NCBI RefSeq assembly: GCF_013170705.1
Contig: NZ_CP033334.1
Location: 1,054,001-1,118,000 of the forward strand
Direction: 5' to 3'
DNA length: 64,000 nt
Source: Mesorhizobium loti
GTDB lineage: Bacteria; Pseudomonadota; Alphaproteobacteria; Rhizobiales; Rhizobiaceae
Both the position numbers and the translations under genes were made by a program. The notes beneath the pieces are model-generated. The model was given only the letters and a program-made list of their open reading frames with translations, was not told the DNA's origin and did no database searches. Shown here one piece after another: positions 42,960 to 53,557 of the stretch. Every line of letters begins with the position of its first letter. The first letter of the stretch is position 1.

Positions 42960-43050
42960 GTCTGTCTCGATTCATCAGAGTAGGCACGGTGTGCATGGCG
43001 GCCCGTGCCCAAACGCGAACCGCCTGCCGGCGTTCCGCATTCCATCGAGA

Positions 43051-43259
43051 CTATTTCGCCGCAAGCTGGGCGACGACCTGCCTGGCCACCGCCTCGCCCG
43101 ACCGCCGCGCGCCGCCGCAGGTCTGTATCAGCGGTCCGGCGACATGCCATGCGGTCCATGCCTCGAGCGGCTTGAAGGAGAGGCTCGCCGCCCGCACGGT
43201 CCTGGTCGCGGACAATCCGCCGAGCCGGCGCCGATGATCACGACATCAACGTCTTCCAT
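43051..43259 (-). pseudogene. Flavoprotein (FAD/NAD oxidoreductase) remnant
   Basis: From ATG 43257-43259 the minus strand reads MEDVDVVIIGAGSA, a clean dinucleotide-binding start, then the frame breaks. In another frame the end reads WTAWHVAGPLIQTCGGARRS then GEAVARQVVAQLAAK and TAG at 43051, which resembles the C-terminal FAD-binding end of flavin amine oxidoreductases. About 300 central codons are missing. It is therefore a deleted and frameshifted gene. The rest of the gap 42960-43403 shows nothing supported. Confidence 0.7.
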
Positions 43260-43403
43260 GCTATTTCGACCCCGCCACAATAATCACTTGATCGTAAGCA
43301 AATTCCCCGGCATTCGCCAGCATCGCGCCACAGGACGGTGACAAAGGCGCGTTTCGCTGGCAAATTCCCGCCGGGACGTGAATCAGGCAACCAGGAGAAT
43401 GAC

Positions 43404-44201
43404 ATGGCAATACTTGCCAAGGGTAGGATTTTAGCGGCCGCACTGGTGGCGGTGCTGGGGCTGGCGACGGGCGCGCAGGCGGCGGGGAGTTGCGGCAAGA
43501 CCGGCGCCGGCTTCGATGCCTGGAAGCAGGATTTCGCCGCGGATGCCAAGGCCGAAGGTGTGGGCTCCAAGGGCCTGGCCGCCCTGGCCGGCGCGACCTA
43601 CGCAACAAGGACGATCGCCGCAGACCGCGCCATCCACAAGGCTTTCAGCGGCTCGGTGGACGACTTCATGAAGCGCCGTGGCGGGGCGGCCATCATTTCC
43701 AAGGGCCGGTCGCTGAAGAAGTCGAACGCGGCGCTGTTCAACCAGATCGAACGGAATTATGGCGTATCGCCAGGCGTGCTGCTCGCCATCTGGGGCATGG
43801 AGACCGGCTTCGGCGCTTCCATGGGCAACCAGAATACGATCTCCGCCATTTTGACGCTTGCCTATGATTGCCGCCGCCCGGACTACTTCCACCCACATGC
43901 CATCGCGGCCCTGAAGCTGGTCGATCGCGGCGCGTTGACCTCCTCGTCGGTCGGCGCCATGCATGGCGAGGTCGGCCACACGCAGTTCCTGCCCGGAAAT
44001 GTCCTGAAATATGCGGTCGGCAACGGAAACCTGCGCGACAAGGCCACCGCGCTGGCTTCCACCGCCAACTACCTCAAGGGTCATGGCTGGCGGGCCGGCG
44101 CGAGCGCAAGCGCCAATATGGGCGCGATTGCCGGCTGGAATTCGGCAAACGTCTATCAGCAGGCCATCGCCCGCATCGCCGACGCGATCGATGCCGACTG
44201 A
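43404..44201 (+). CDS. Lytic murein transglycosylase (MltB-like)
   Basis: A 265-residue exported peptidoglycan lyase that cuts the MurNAc-GlcNAc bond and leaves an anhydro end. Signal peptide about residues 1-27 (ATGAQAA). The SLT_2 fold has the catalytic Glu133 in IWGMETGFGAS, and GEVGHTQFLPGNVLKYAVG and ANYLKGHGWR follow. No lipobox is seen, so it is probably a soluble periplasmic enzyme. AGGAGA precedes the ATG. A terminator follows at 44224-44249. Confidence 0.9.
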   Translation: MAILAKGRILAAALVAVLGLATGAQAAGSCGKTGAGFDAWKQDFAADAKAEGVGSKGLAALAGATYATRTIAADRAIHKAFSGSVDDFMKRRGGAAIISKGRSLKKSNAALFNQIERNYGVSPGVLLAIWGMETGFGASMGNQNTISAILTLAYDCRRPDYFHPHAIAALKLVDRGALTSSSVGAMHGEVGHTQFLPGNVLKYAVGNGNLRDKATALASTANYLKGHGWRAGASASANMGAIAGWNSANVYQQAIARIADAIDAD

Positions 44202-44223
44202 TAGAAGCCTCTGTTTCGAGCAA

Positions 44224-44249
44224 GAGCCCGGCCATGCGCCGGGCTTTTT
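44224..44249 (+). terminator. Intrinsic terminator after lytic transglycosylase gene
   Basis: GCCCGGC pairs with GCCGGGC around a short loop (CATGC) and is followed by TTTTT. It lies about 25 bases after the transglycosylase stop, a textbook rho-independent terminator. Confidence 0.85.
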
Positions 44250-44366
44250 GTTGCGCTGAACAGCAACGGGAATTCGGCCGAAGCCTCTCCAATGCCGTCA
44301 TCCTCCGGGTCCGCGCTGCGTTGCCACGCTTCTTGCTCGGCCCGTTGAAGGGACCGATGCTGCCTG

Positions 44367-44885
44367 CTAATCGCCGACATCAATCACATAGGAGCAGCCG
44401 GCCAGCGTCTGGCCGGGATGGGTATCGACAGTCGACACATTGAGCGTGACGCGCGTGGAAAGGTTCACGCCGCCACTCTCCTCGGTGCTTTCGGCCAAGA
44501 CTTTCTCGCCGAGGAACTTGTCCGGCGTCGAGACCGTCGCCGGGACATCGAGCCGCCGGGCGAGGTCGGGCGCGGCAATGCCGTCAAGCACGGCCATCGG
44601 CCCTGTCGCGGTGAAGACGATTGTCGCCGTCTCACGCCCGAAGACATGGACCGGAGCGGGCAATTCATACTGGCTGAGGAATGGATTGTCTGATGCAACC
44701 TCTTTCCAGCCCAGCTTCTCAACGGTCCCGGGGTCGCCGGTCAGCCAAAGGGCAAAACCGTTATAGGTCGGCACGTCGGCCCTGCATTCGATGAGCGCGG
44801 CGAGGTCGAGAGAGGCGGGATCGAAATCCCCGGCCGCCGCCGGTGCCGCCAGAAGAACCAGCGGCACCGGGCCGAGACGGCGCAT
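44367..44885 (-). CDS. Exported hypothetical protein linked to argG
   Basis: A 172-residue protein with a short signal peptide (MRRLGPVPLVLLAAPAAAG). The mature part begins DFDPASLDLAALIECRADVP and ends AGCSYVIDVGD; its two Cys may form a disulfide. No family is recognised. It starts 2 bases after the argG stop on the same strand, so it must be co-transcribed and probably coupled with argG, although an arginine-pathway role for an exported protein is not obvious. Confidence 0.7.
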   Translation of the reverse strand: MRRLGPVPLVLLAAPAAAGDFDPASLDLAALIECRADVPTYNGFALWLTGDPGTVEKLGWKEVASDNPFLSQYELPAPVHVFGRETATIVFTATGPMAVLDGIAAPDLARRLDVPATVSTPDKFLGEKVLAESTEESGGVNLSTRVTLNVSTVDTHPGQTLAGCSYVIDVGD

Positions 44886-44887
44886 GC

Positions 44888-46111
<1,224 letters not shown>

Positions 46112-46379
46112 TTCTGCTCCGTCGATGGCGGACGCTTGGGCAAGGGCGTCACGGATTGTCGGAGCGCCTTTTAGCAGGAACGGCAAAGCGAGCAAGCGCG
46201 CGCGGCGTCAGACTGCTGATCCAGCGCACGACAGGCGCCAACTCTTCGGGATCAGGCCCCGGGGAAACAACCTGCTACAATCGTGGGCTGCATTTATGCC
46301 GAGGATTTAAGCAAGTTTTCATGTCCTGCCGCTAAACCGGCCGCTCAATACGGGTGTCCTCGGGCTTGGACCATTCCTG

Positions 46380-48464
46380 ATGCGCGTTGTATCATGCATC
46401 GCCACGGAGCATCATCTGTGGCTCGTCCTGCTGGCGGCGCTGATGTGCGTCACCGGGTGCTGGGTGACGATCGGTCTCCTGGACCGCGCCAGGAAAACCG
46501 TCGGCGTGCAGATGCGGGGATGGCTGTTCCTGACCGCGGTCGCGGCCGGTTCCTCGATCTGGTGCACGCATTTCATCGCCATGCTGGCCTATCGGCCCGG
46601 CGCGCCGATCACCTTCGATCCGGCGCTCACCATGATGTCCCTGGTCATCGCCATGGTTGGAACCGGGGCGGGTTTCGGCCTTGCCCTGGACAAGAGCCGC
46701 GGCCTGGCGCCGGAATGGGGCGGATGCCTTGTCGGGCTGGCGATCTCGGCCATGCACTATACCGGCATGATGGCCTATCACGTGGCCGGCATCGTCGAAT
46801 GGGACGGTTCCTATGTCATCGCCTCACTTGTCATTTCGGCGGCATTCTCCGCAGTGGCGATCGGCCAGGCGGTGCGCCGGCCATATCGCCGGTCGCACTA
46901 TCTCGGAATCGGCCTTTTGGTGCTGGCAATCGTCGGCCTGCATTTCACGGCGATGGCGGCGGTGGCGGTGACGCCGCTCTCCTTCATCACCACGGGCACC
47001 AATCCCGATATTCTCGAAGCGATGGCCGTCGCGGTCGCCGTGGTCGGCATGATCGTCGCGGCCACCGGCTTCGCCAGCTATCTGATCGACGAACGCGGCC
47101 GGCTCGAGAGCTTCGAGCGGCTGCAGCATCTTGCGCTGAACGACTCCCTCACCGGCCTTGCCAACAGGGTCTCCTTCAACGACCGCCTCGACCATGAGAT
47201 CGAGCGGGCGGGCGAGGATGAGGAGACGATGACCGCCGTCATCGTCATCGATCTCGACCGCTTCAAGGAAATCAACGACCTCAGGGGACACGCTGCCGGC
47301 GACCAGGCGCTTAAGATCATTGCCCGCAGGCTGGCGAAGCTGACCGGCGATGGCGAGTTCGTCGCCCGACTCGGCGGCGACGAGTTTGCCGCCATCAAGC
47401 GCTTCAAGGACCAGAACGAGTTGCTTGGCCTGGTGTCGCGGCTGGAAAAATCATTGTTCCAGCCCCTGCGGATCGACGATTTCGAGACCGTCACCGGCGC
47501 CAGCATCGGCGTCGCCGTCTATCCGCGTGACGGCGCCGACCGGGAGAGGCTGGTCAGCAATGCGGATCTGGCGATGTACCGGGCCAAGAACGACGTGACG
47601 CGGGCCGTCTGCTTCTACGAATCGGCCATGGACGAGACGGCGCGGGCGCGCCGGGCGCTGGCCACCGACCTTCGCCTGGCGGTCGAGCGCGGCGAGCTCT
47701 CGCTGCACTACCAGGTGCAGACCTCGGTTGCGACCGGCGCCACCTGCGGCTACGAGGCGTTGCTGCGCTGGACACATCCCGTGCACGGCATGGTCCCGCC
47801 CGCCGAATTCATTCCGATCGCCGAGGAGAATGGCTCCATTCTGCCGATCGGCGAGTGGGTGCTGCGCACCGCATGCCGCCAGGCGGCCTCCTGGGACAAT
47901 GGCCACAAGATCGCGGTCAATCTGTCGCCGGTGCAGTTCGCCCATGCCGATCTCGCCAAGCTCGTCCATCAGATCCTCATCGAGACCGGCCTGTCGCCGA
48001 AGCGTCTCGAGCTCGAGCTGACCGAATCGACAATCGTCGCCGACAAGGTGCGCACGCTGCACGTGCTGCGGCAGATAAAGGCGCTGGGCGTGACGATCGC
48101 GATCGACGATTTCGGCACCGGCTATTCGTCGCTCGACACGCTGCGCTCGTTTCCGTTCGACAAGATCAAGCTCGACCGCTCCTTCATGGCCGATGTCGAG
48201 CGCAGCCCGCAGGCCAAGGCGATCATCCGCGCCGTGCTGACACTGGGGCGCAGCCTCGATATTCCCGTGCTCGCCGAAGGCGTCGAGACCCATATCCAGC
48301 TCACCATCCTGCAGGTCGAAGGCTGCAACGAGGCGCAAGGCTATTTCCTCGGCCGCCCCAAGCCGATCGATCAGATACTGCCCACCGGAGCGGGCCTCGA
48401 CACCTCGAACGTTCCGCGCGCCGACCGGGAGCCCGGCAGGATGCGTCTGGCCAAGCGGGCATAG
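46380..48464 (+). CDS. MHYT-GGDEF-EAL membrane protein (c-di-GMP turnover)
   Basis: A 694-residue inner-membrane signalling protein. The N-terminal MHYT sensor has seven helices with the three repeats CTHFIAM, SAMHYTGM and GLHFTAM (residues about 10-235); MHYT domains may sense O2, CO or NO through copper. The GGDEF domain (about 245-410) keeps an intact ARLGGDEFAAI. The EAL domain (about 425-675) keeps YEALLRW, NLSPVQF, ELTEST, DDFGTGYSS and EGVET. Both cyclase and phosphodiesterase motifs are intact, so either activity is possible. The 268-base gap before it contains no supported gene. Confidence 0.93.
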   Translation: MRVVSCIATEHHLWLVLLAALMCVTGCWVTIGLLDRARKTVGVQMRGWLFLTAVAAGSSIWCTHFIAMLAYRPGAPITFDPALTMMSLVIAMVGTGAGFGLALDKSRGLAPEWGGCLVGLAISAMHYTGMMAYHVAGIVEWDGSYVIASLVISAAFSAVAIGQAVRRPYRRSHYLGIGLLVLAIVGLHFTAMAAVAVTPLSFITTGTNPDILEAMAVAVAVVGMIVAATGFASYLIDERGRLESFERLQHLALNDSLTGLANRVSFNDRLDHEIERAGEDEETMTAVIVIDLDRFKEINDLRGHAAGDQALKIIARRLAKLTGDGEFVARLGGDEFAAIKRFKDQNELLGLVSRLEKSLFQPLRIDDFETVTGASIGVAVYPRDGADRERLVSNADLAMYRAKNDVTRAVCFYESAMDETARARRALATDLRLAVERGELSLHYQVQTSVATGATCGYEALLRWTHPVHGMVPPAEFIPIAEENGSILPIGEWVLRTACRQAASWDNGHKIAVNLSPVQFAHADLAKLVHQILIETGLSPKRLELELTESTIVADKVRTLHVLRQIKALGVTIAIDDFGTGYSSLDTLRSFPFDKIKLDRSFMADVERSPQAKAIIRAVLTLGRSLDIPVLAEGVETHIQLTILQVEGCNEAQGYFLGRPKPIDQILPTGAGLDTSNVPRADREPGRMRLAKRA

Positions 48465-48656
48465 GGTTGGACCGCAGGTTTGACGGGGAATGATCGATAG
48501 GCTGCATCGGTCAGAATCTCGGTCGCCGCTCGCCCTATCTCCCAGCCAGTGCCTTTCTGGCGAGTCTCCCTTTCGGAAGCATCCTGGCGCCGCAATTCCA
48601 TCCGTTTCGGATTACCCGCGCCTTGGGCCGGATTGGATGACCTCCAACTCCCTGGT

Positions 48657-48707
48657 TTGACGCCGTGCCGGACGGAAAGCCGTTTCACGCTTTCCCGGAA
48701 TTGCTCC
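48657..48707 (+). repeat. Family C short palindromic repeat, copy 2
   Basis: A 51-bp unit starting TTGACGCCGTGCC and ending CTTTCCCGGAATTGCTCC, with an AAAGCCGTTTCAC centre. It aligns along its length with copies at 36693-36740 and 54660-54707 and has the same orientation. Confidence 0.65.
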
Positions 48708-48829
48708 AGCGGCACATCGCGTTCGAACGGGTTCATGCGGCACGTGCCTTAGATCTCCAGCCCTGAACCGCGGCCTCCCAAGGTCCGAGTGATGTCCCCG
48801 CGGTATGCTGCTTGCGCCTCCATAGCCGC

Positions 48830-48866
48830 TTGACAGTCGGCAAAGCCACATCTACAAAGTTGTAGA
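48830..48866 (+). promoter_or_regulatory. Promoter and palindromic operator of the seven-gene operon
   Basis: -35 TTGACA (48830-48835), a 17-base spacer and -10 TACAAA (48853-48858) form a strong sigma-70 type promoter 28 bases before the first gene. A perfect 16-bp palindrome TCTACAAAGTTGTAGA (48851-48866) covers the -10 and the likely start point, where a repressor would block initiation. The GntR-type regulator encoded at 51478-52305 in the same operon is the natural candidate. Confidence 0.8.
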
Positions 48867-48886
48867 CCTAACCATACATTTGAGCA

Positions 48887-49807
48887 ATGAGCACGTCAAA
48901 ACCCACCCTATGGCTGCAAGTCTCCGACCTGCCAGGTCCCGATGCTCCGAGACGCCGGTTGGCCCATCCTGGCCGCTGGATCAGCGGTGCAATCGGGCTT
49001 TTGGTACTGGCATTGCTGATCCGCGCTTTCGCGATGGGGCAGATCCGCTGGGATGTGGTCGGACAGTTTCTCACCGCCCGCGTCATCCTCGTCGGGTTTG
49101 GCTGGACGCTGCTGATCTCGGCCTGCGCGTTGGCCCTGGGCATCGTCCTTGGATTGGGATTTGGCATCATGCGCACGGCGGCCAACCCGACACTGAGATT
49201 TGCCGCCTGGCTCTATGTGTGGATCTTCCGCGGCACGCCGGTGCTCCTGCAACTGTTGATCTGGTTCAACATCGGGCTGGTCTTTCCGCGGCTTTACATT
49301 CCAGGCCTTGTCGACGAGCGGATGGTTGACGTGGTGACCCCCTTTGTCGCCGCCGTATTGGGGCTTGGCGTCAATGAAGGTTCCTACCTGACGGAGGTCG
49401 TGCGCGGGGGTATCGGGTCCGTCGATCGCGGCCAGATCGAGGCGGCCAACACGCTGGGTATGACCCCTGGCCAGACGATGCGACGCATCGTCCTGCCGCA
49501 GACCTTGCGGTTGATCCTGCCGGTGTTGGGCAACAGCGCCGTCGGCATGCTCAAGTTCTCTTCGCTCGCCGCGACCATTGCGATGGGCGAAATGCTGAAC
49601 GCCGCGCAGCGGATCTACTTCATCAATGGCGCGGTCATCGAACTGCTTTTCGTCTGCTCGATCTGGTATCTGGTCGGAACCACGCTGCTGTCGATCGGTC
49701 AATTCTATCTGGAACGGCATTTTGGCCAAAGTGCCGTCAGCACCGGAAGCCGCAGGCAATGGTTCAAAACGCGGTCGCGGCCAGCGATTGCTTCGGGTGA
49801 AGCATGA
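48887..49807 (+). CDS. Polar-amino-acid-type ABC transporter permease
   Basis: A 306-residue inner-membrane subunit of a HisM/GlnP-type importer. TM helices begin at about residues 35, 65, 95, 160, 200 and 240. The ATPase-contact (EAA) loop is [20 protein letters not shown]. The N-terminal 30 residues are a cytosolic extension. It is the only permease gene in the operon, so the channel is probably a homodimer. Its stop overlaps the ATPase start by 4 bases. It belongs to a seven-gene operon whose substrate is unknown. Confidence 0.9.
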   Translation: MSTSKPTLWLQVSDLPGPDAPRRRLAHPGRWISGAIGLLVLALLIRAFAMGQIRWDVVGQFLTARVILVGFGWTLLISACALALGIVLGLGFGIMRTAANPTLRFAAWLYVWIFRGTPVLLQLLIWFNIGLVFPRLYIPGLVDERMVDVVTPFVAAVLGLGVNEGSYLTEVVRGGIGSVDRGQIEAANTLGMTPGQTMRRIVLPQTLRLILPVLGNSAVGMLKFSSLAATIAMGEMLNAAQRIYFINGAVIELLFVCSIWYLVGTTLLSIGQFYLERHFGQSAVSTGSRRQWFKTRSRPAIASGEA

Positions 49808-50568
49808 GCCTCGCGATCAGGGCAGTCGGCATCCGCAAGCGGTTCGGTACACATGAAGTGCTGAAGGGGCTCGACCTGGACGTCACCTATGGCGAGGTGG
49901 TCTGCATCCTCGGTCCCTCCGGCAGTGGCAAAAGCACGTTTCTGCGCTGCATCAACCATCTCGAGGTTCCGAACGCGGGCTATGTCTGGATAGACGGCTC
50001 GATCGTGGGGTACGAACTGCACGGCGAAGTGCTGCACGAGTTGCCGGTTCGCCGCCTGCGCGCCCAGCAGCGCCAGCTGGGCATGGTGTTCCAGCACTTC
50101 AACCTGTTCGCCCACCGCACGGTGCTGGGCAATGTCATCGAAGGGCCCATGATTGTACGGGGCCTGCGCCGTGCCGAGGCAGAGAAACGCGCCATGGAGC
50201 TCCTGCATCAGGTCGGCATGGCCAACCGGGCATCGAGCTACCCCTCGCAGCTTTCGGGCGGACAGAAGCAGCGCGTCGCCATTGCGCGCGCGCTTGCGAT
50301 GGAGCCCCGCGTGATGCTCTTCGACGAACCGACCAGCGCGCTCGACCCCGAACTCGTGGGTGAGGTGCTGGAGGTGATGCGCGGCCTCGCCAAGGGCGGC
50401 ACCACCATGATCGTCGTCACACACGAAATCGGCTTTGCCCGCGAAGTCGCCGACCGCGTTCTGGTGATGATCGACGGCGAGATTCGGGAAATGGGAAAAC
50501 CCGAACAGGTTCTGAGCAACCCCGGTGATCCGCGCGTCAGAACATTCCTCAGCCGCGTGCTGTCCTGA
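49804..50568 (+). CDS. Polar-amino-acid-type ABC transporter ATP-binding protein
   Basis: A 254-residue GlnQ/HisP-type ATPase. Walker A is GPSGSGKST (residues about 38-46), the Q loop lies in MVFQHFNLF, the signature is [15 protein letters not shown], Walker B is [14 protein letters not shown] and the switch His is in VTHEIGFA. The ATG overlaps the permease stop (ATGA). It powers import by the permease and the binding protein encoded on either side. Confidence 0.94.
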   Translation: MSLAIRAVGIRKRFGTHEVLKGLDLDVTYGEVVCILGPSGSGKSTFLRCINHLEVPNAGYVWIDGSIVGYELHGEVLHELPVRRLRAQQRQLGMVFQHFNLFAHRTVLGNVIEGPMIVRGLRRAEAEKRAMELLHQVGMANRASSYPSQLSGGQKQRVAIARALAMEPRVMLFDEPTSALDPELVGEVLEVMRGLAKGGTTMIVVTHEIGFAREVADRVLVMIDGEIREMGKPEQVLSNPGDPRVRTFLSRVLS

Positions 50569-50606
50569 GACAGGGAGCGCAAATCTTCACAATGGGAGAA
50601 CTAAAA

Positions 50607-51470
50607 ATGACACGAACGTTTTCGCTGGTTCAGCGCCTTGCCTCGGTGGCGCTTCTGGGCTTGGCTGTGTGCAGCCCTGCCCGCGCCGCAACCGATGAAG
50701 CCGCGGCCGCCAAGCTGCCGGATGCCGTGCGCAGCGCCGGCAAGCTCAACGTCACTATCAGCCTTGCCTACCCGCCGATGGAATACAATGATGCCGGCTC
50801 GACCGATCTCAAGGGCTTCGATATCGATTTGGCAAAGTCAATCGCCGATCGGCTCGGCCTGAAGATCGAGTTCCAGAATGTCGAGTTCCCGCAGCTCATC
50901 CCGCAGGTCGTCACAGGCCGATCGGACATCATCATGACGGCATTCTCCGACAAGGTCGAACGCCAGACGCAGCTGGATTTCATCGATTACTTCAAGACCG
51001 GCAATGTCTTCTATTCCGCCGCCGAACTGAAGGATACGATCAAGGCCGAGGCGGATCTCTGCGGCAAGACCATCGCGGTCGCGACCGGCACCAGCTGGGT
51101 CACATGGGCCGAGGACCTGAGCAAGACGACCTGCGCGGCCGACAAGCAGATGAACGTCATCCAGATACCAACGCAGGCCGAACACATCATGCAGATCCGC
51201 CAGGGCCGTGCACAGGCCTCGATCATCGGACTGGAGGGATTGCTCGATCTGATGAAGCAGGAGCCTGGCAAGTTCTACCAGATCGGCGCGGTTGGCGAGA
51301 TCAACCACTATGGCATCGCGCTTGCCAAGCCCAACACGCAATTGCGCGACGCTGTCCAGGCGGCACTCAATACGATGAAGACAGATGGTACCTATGCCGA
51401 GATTCTGGATCGCTATGGCCTGAAAGAGGCTGGCGTCGAGGACTTCACGATAAACGGTGCAAAGAAGTAG
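50607..51470 (+). CDS. Periplasmic solute-binding protein, family 3 type
   Basis: A 287-residue binding protein of the SBP_bac_3 family. Signal peptide about residues 1-30 (ending SPARA). The ligand fold shows SAGKLNVTISLAYPPMEYND, KGFDIDLAKSIADRLGLKIEFQ, FPQLIPQVVTGRSDIIMTAFSD and ETI/YGL elements near the end (DGTYAEILDRYGL). The ATG at 50607 follows GGGAGA. Family 3 proteins bind amino acids, opines or related polar solutes; the ligand here is unknown. It lies 38 bases after the ATPase gene. Confidence 0.92.
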   Translation: MTRTFSLVQRLASVALLGLAVCSPARAATDEAAAAKLPDAVRSAGKLNVTISLAYPPMEYNDAGSTDLKGFDIDLAKSIADRLGLKIEFQNVEFPQLIPQVVTGRSDIIMTAFSDKVERQTQLDFIDYFKTGNVFYSAAELKDTIKAEADLCGKTIAVATGTSWVTWAEDLSKTTCAADKQMNVIQIPTQAEHIMQIRQGRAQASIIGLEGLLDLMKQEPGKFYQIGAVGEINHYGIALAKPNTQLRDAVQAALNTMKTDGTYAEILDRYGLKEAGVEDFTINGAKK

Positions 51471-51477
51471 AGGAACC

Positions 51478-52305
51478 ATGCCGCGACCTGATCCGCACGA
51501 TCCGTCCGCCACCGATCCTTCCCTCCAGACAGGCCGCCCTGAGGTCGACCTGTCACGGCTGCGGCTCGACACATATTCGGGGGAACAGCTCTACCGTCAG
51601 CTGTACCGAATGTTGCGGGCCGCAATTCTGAGCGGGGATATTGCCGAGGGTGAAGCCATTCCATCGGAAAACCAGCTGCGCGATCAGTTCGGCATAGCGC
51701 GAACCACGGTCCGCAACGCAATGACGCTGCTGGTGTCGGAGGGGTTGGTGCGGCAGATCCGGGGTCGTGGAACGATCGTCTCCCACCGGCCGGTCAGCCA
51801 CAGCATCTGGAACTTCGGCAGCTTCACGGAACTGGCCCGCCGGCAAGGCCAACGTCCGGTCACCCGCACGCTGGAACATCAGGTCAAGGACGGCGAATTG
51901 CATCTGGTGCGTGCGCGCGGCCTCGCCAATGGCGAGGCCGTCACCTGGCTTAACGTGGATATGTCGTGGCTGAGTCTTGAACTCTATCCCGGCATCGAAA
52001 GCTACGATTTCGCGGCGCAGTCGCTTTATGAGGTACTGCGTCGCGACTACGGCAGGCATCCAATGCGCTCGGAGCTTCTGCTCACGGTCGTGTCGCCCTC
52101 GGAGCGGCTGAAGGAGGTCTTCGCAACGGCAGCGGAAGTGCCGGGCTATCTCTGCGCCAGCGGCGACGTCCTGGACGGCAACGACCAGTTGGTCGAACGC
52201 ACGTCGATCGTCTATTCGCCCGCCGTCCAGATGAAATTCGCAACGCGCTGGGGACGCAACATGGCGCAACTCCCCTCGGAGCGGAGCGCAGGAGACCAGA
52301 CATGA
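51478..52305 (+). CDS. GntR-family regulator, HutC subfamily (UTRA domain)
   Basis: A 275-residue regulator. The winged helix spans about residues 40-105 (YRQLYRMLRAAILSGDIAEGEAIPSENQLRDQFGIARTTVRNAMTLL, in parts: GEAIPSENQLRDQFGIARTT). A UTRA ligand domain covers about 125-260 (VTWLNVDMSW, YEVLRRDYG, SIVYSPAVQMKFAT). HutC-type proteins usually repress the operon in which they lie and respond to a pathway metabolite. It starts 7 bases after the binding-protein gene and overlaps the next gene by 4. The palindrome at 48851-48866 is its likely target. Confidence 0.9.
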   Translation: MPRPDPHDPSATDPSLQTGRPEVDLSRLRLDTYSGEQLYRQLYRMLRAAILSGDIAEGEAIPSENQLRDQFGIARTTVRNAMTLLVSEGLVRQIRGRGTIVSHRPVSHSIWNFGSFTELARRQGQRPVTRTLEHQVKDGELHLVRARGLANGEAVTWLNVDMSWLSLELYPGIESYDFAAQSLYEVLRRDYGRHPMRSELLLTVVSPSERLKEVFATAAEVPGYLCASGDVLDGNDQLVERTSIVYSPAVQMKFATRWGRNMAQLPSERSAGDQT

Positions 52306-53042
52306 GCCGCTTCGGCAAAACCTTCACCACCCCCAAGCCGATATTGGCGATGCTGCATCTCGCCGGCGAAGGGCGTCAGGCCAAGCTTGCGCAGGCCGAG
52401 GAAGAGGCGCGTATCCTGACCGGCGAAGGCGTGGATGGGCTGGTGGTCGAAAACTATTTCGGCGACGCGGACGACGTCGAGCGGGCGCTTGACCGCATCT
52501 GCGGACTGGGCCTGGGCGGCAAGGTCGGCGTCAACGTGCTGCGCGACGACGCGTCGGCCTTTGCGCTGGCTGGACGCTATCCCGTCGATTTCATTCAGAT
52601 CGATTCGGTCGCGGGCCATCTGCCGCCCGAAGCCGATGCGCCCTTCGCCGCGGAACTGGCGGCGCGGAGAGCGGCCGCTCCGGTGCTGCTGCTCGGCGGG
52701 GTGCGCTTCAAATACAAGCCTGTCCTTTCCGGCCGGTCGGAAGCCGAGGATGTCCAGATCGGCGCTGCCCGCTGTGACGCGCTGGTCGTGACATCAAACG
52801 CTACTGGCGAGCCGACGGAGCTCGGCAAGGTGGCGAGATTTCGTGCCGCGACCGGCGGAAGTGTGCCGCTCTTGATCGGCGCCGGCATTACGGAGGCCAA
52901 TGCCGCCGAGCAACTGGCGGTCGCCGACGGTGCAATCGTCGGAAGCTGGCTGAAACGCGATCACCGGGATACCGGCGCGATGGAAGCCGACCATGTCGTA
53001 CGCTTCATGCGGGCCGTGCGTTCCCTGCGAGCCGCGGCATGA
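52302..53042 (+). CDS. BtpA/SgcQ family TIM-barrel protein
   Basis: A 246-residue protein of the BtpA/SgcQ family (COG0434 type). Typical parts are PKPILAMLHLAGEGRQAK at the start, GVDGLVVENYFGD, VGVNVLRDDASAFALAG, DFIQIDSVAGHL, the VLLLGGVRFKYKPV strand and GAGITEANAAEQLAVADGAIVGSWLKRD phosphate-type loop near the end. It resembles phosphate-binding TIM-barrel aldolases or isomerases. The family has no firm enzymatic activity. It overlaps the regulator gene and the next gene by 4 bases each. Confidence 0.88.
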   Translation: MSRFGKTFTTPKPILAMLHLAGEGRQAKLAQAEEEARILTGEGVDGLVVENYFGDADDVERALDRICGLGLGGKVGVNVLRDDASAFALAGRYPVDFIQIDSVAGHLPPEADAPFAAELAARRAAAPVLLLGGVRFKYKPVLSGRSEAEDVQIGAARCDALVVTSNATGEPTELGKVARFRAATGGSVPLLIGAGITEANAAEQLAVADGAIVGSWLKRDHRDTGAMEADHVVRFMRAVRSLRAAA

Positions 53043-53557
53043 ACAGGCAGGACCATGTCGTCGCGTGCCCCGCGACCGCCGAGGCTTTCGCGCGCTTCGG
53101 CACCGTCTATGACCTGTCGGGCGGCAGCGACCCCAAGGTCGTCTGGACGCTTGGCAATGGCTGGCAGGACGGCTTCACCCAGAAGCCGCTGATCGGCGGC
53201 AGCGGCCATCTTGGCTTGACCCGTGGCGGGGCCGCTCCCTGGCGTTGCACTGAGATGGAACGCCACCCGGGCACGGAAGAGGCTATCTTCTGCGCCGATG
53301 CGCCGGTGGTCCTGGCCGTCGCTCCAGCTTCCGCCATGCCGGCGCCCCACCGTGACGAGATCGAGGCATTCGTGATTTCACCCGGACAGGCAGTGGTGAT
53401 GGACCGAGGCGTCTGGCACGATGCCTGCCGGGGCCTGACGCGCCCGACACCCTATTTCTGGATGGCGATCTGCGGGCTTGGCGCCAGTCCCTGGGTTCCG
53501 GTCGAAGGCGGGGCGCTTCTGGTCTGTGCCGACGCGAACCAGGTAACGCGTGCATGA
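53039..53557 (+). CDS. AllA-like (ureidoglycolate lyase fold) protein
   Basis: A 172-residue protein with the pattern of the AllA/ureidoglycolate lyase family: AFARFGTVYDLSGGSD at the start, CTEMERHPGTEEAIFCADAPVVLAVAPA in the centre and the cupin-like GQAVVMDRGVWHDACRGL near residue 125. AllA itself cleaves ureidoglycolate to glyoxylate and urea. There are no allantoin genes here, so the substrate may differ. It overlaps the BtpA-like and PfkB-like genes by 4 bases each. Confidence 0.7.
   Translation: MNRQDHVVACPATAEAFARFGTVYDLSGGSDPKVVWTLGNGWQDGFTQKPLIGGSGHLGLTRGGAAPWRCTEMERHPGTEEAIFCADAPVVLAVAPASAMPAPHRDEIEAFVISPGQAVVMDRGVWHDACRGLTRPTPYFWMAICGLGASPWVPVEGGALLVCADANQVTRA

Larger units (their letters stand above)
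48465..48886. other. 422-base gap before the seven-gene operon
   Basis: No gene is supported here. It contains a family C repeat (48657-48707) and, at its right end, the promoter and operator of the ABC-transporter operon (48830-48866). A possible frame on the minus strand (48371-48736) has no family likeness and is rejected. Confidence 0.55.

Noticed and set aside
41172..42983. 603-codon + strand frame opposite the SH3/DUF1236 and zinc-peptidase genes
   Set aside because: It spans two real minus-strand genes and the gap between them and has no domain.
48371..48736. 121-codon minus-strand frame in the gap before the ABC operon
   Set aside because: It overlaps the end of the EAL gene and a family C repeat and matches no family.
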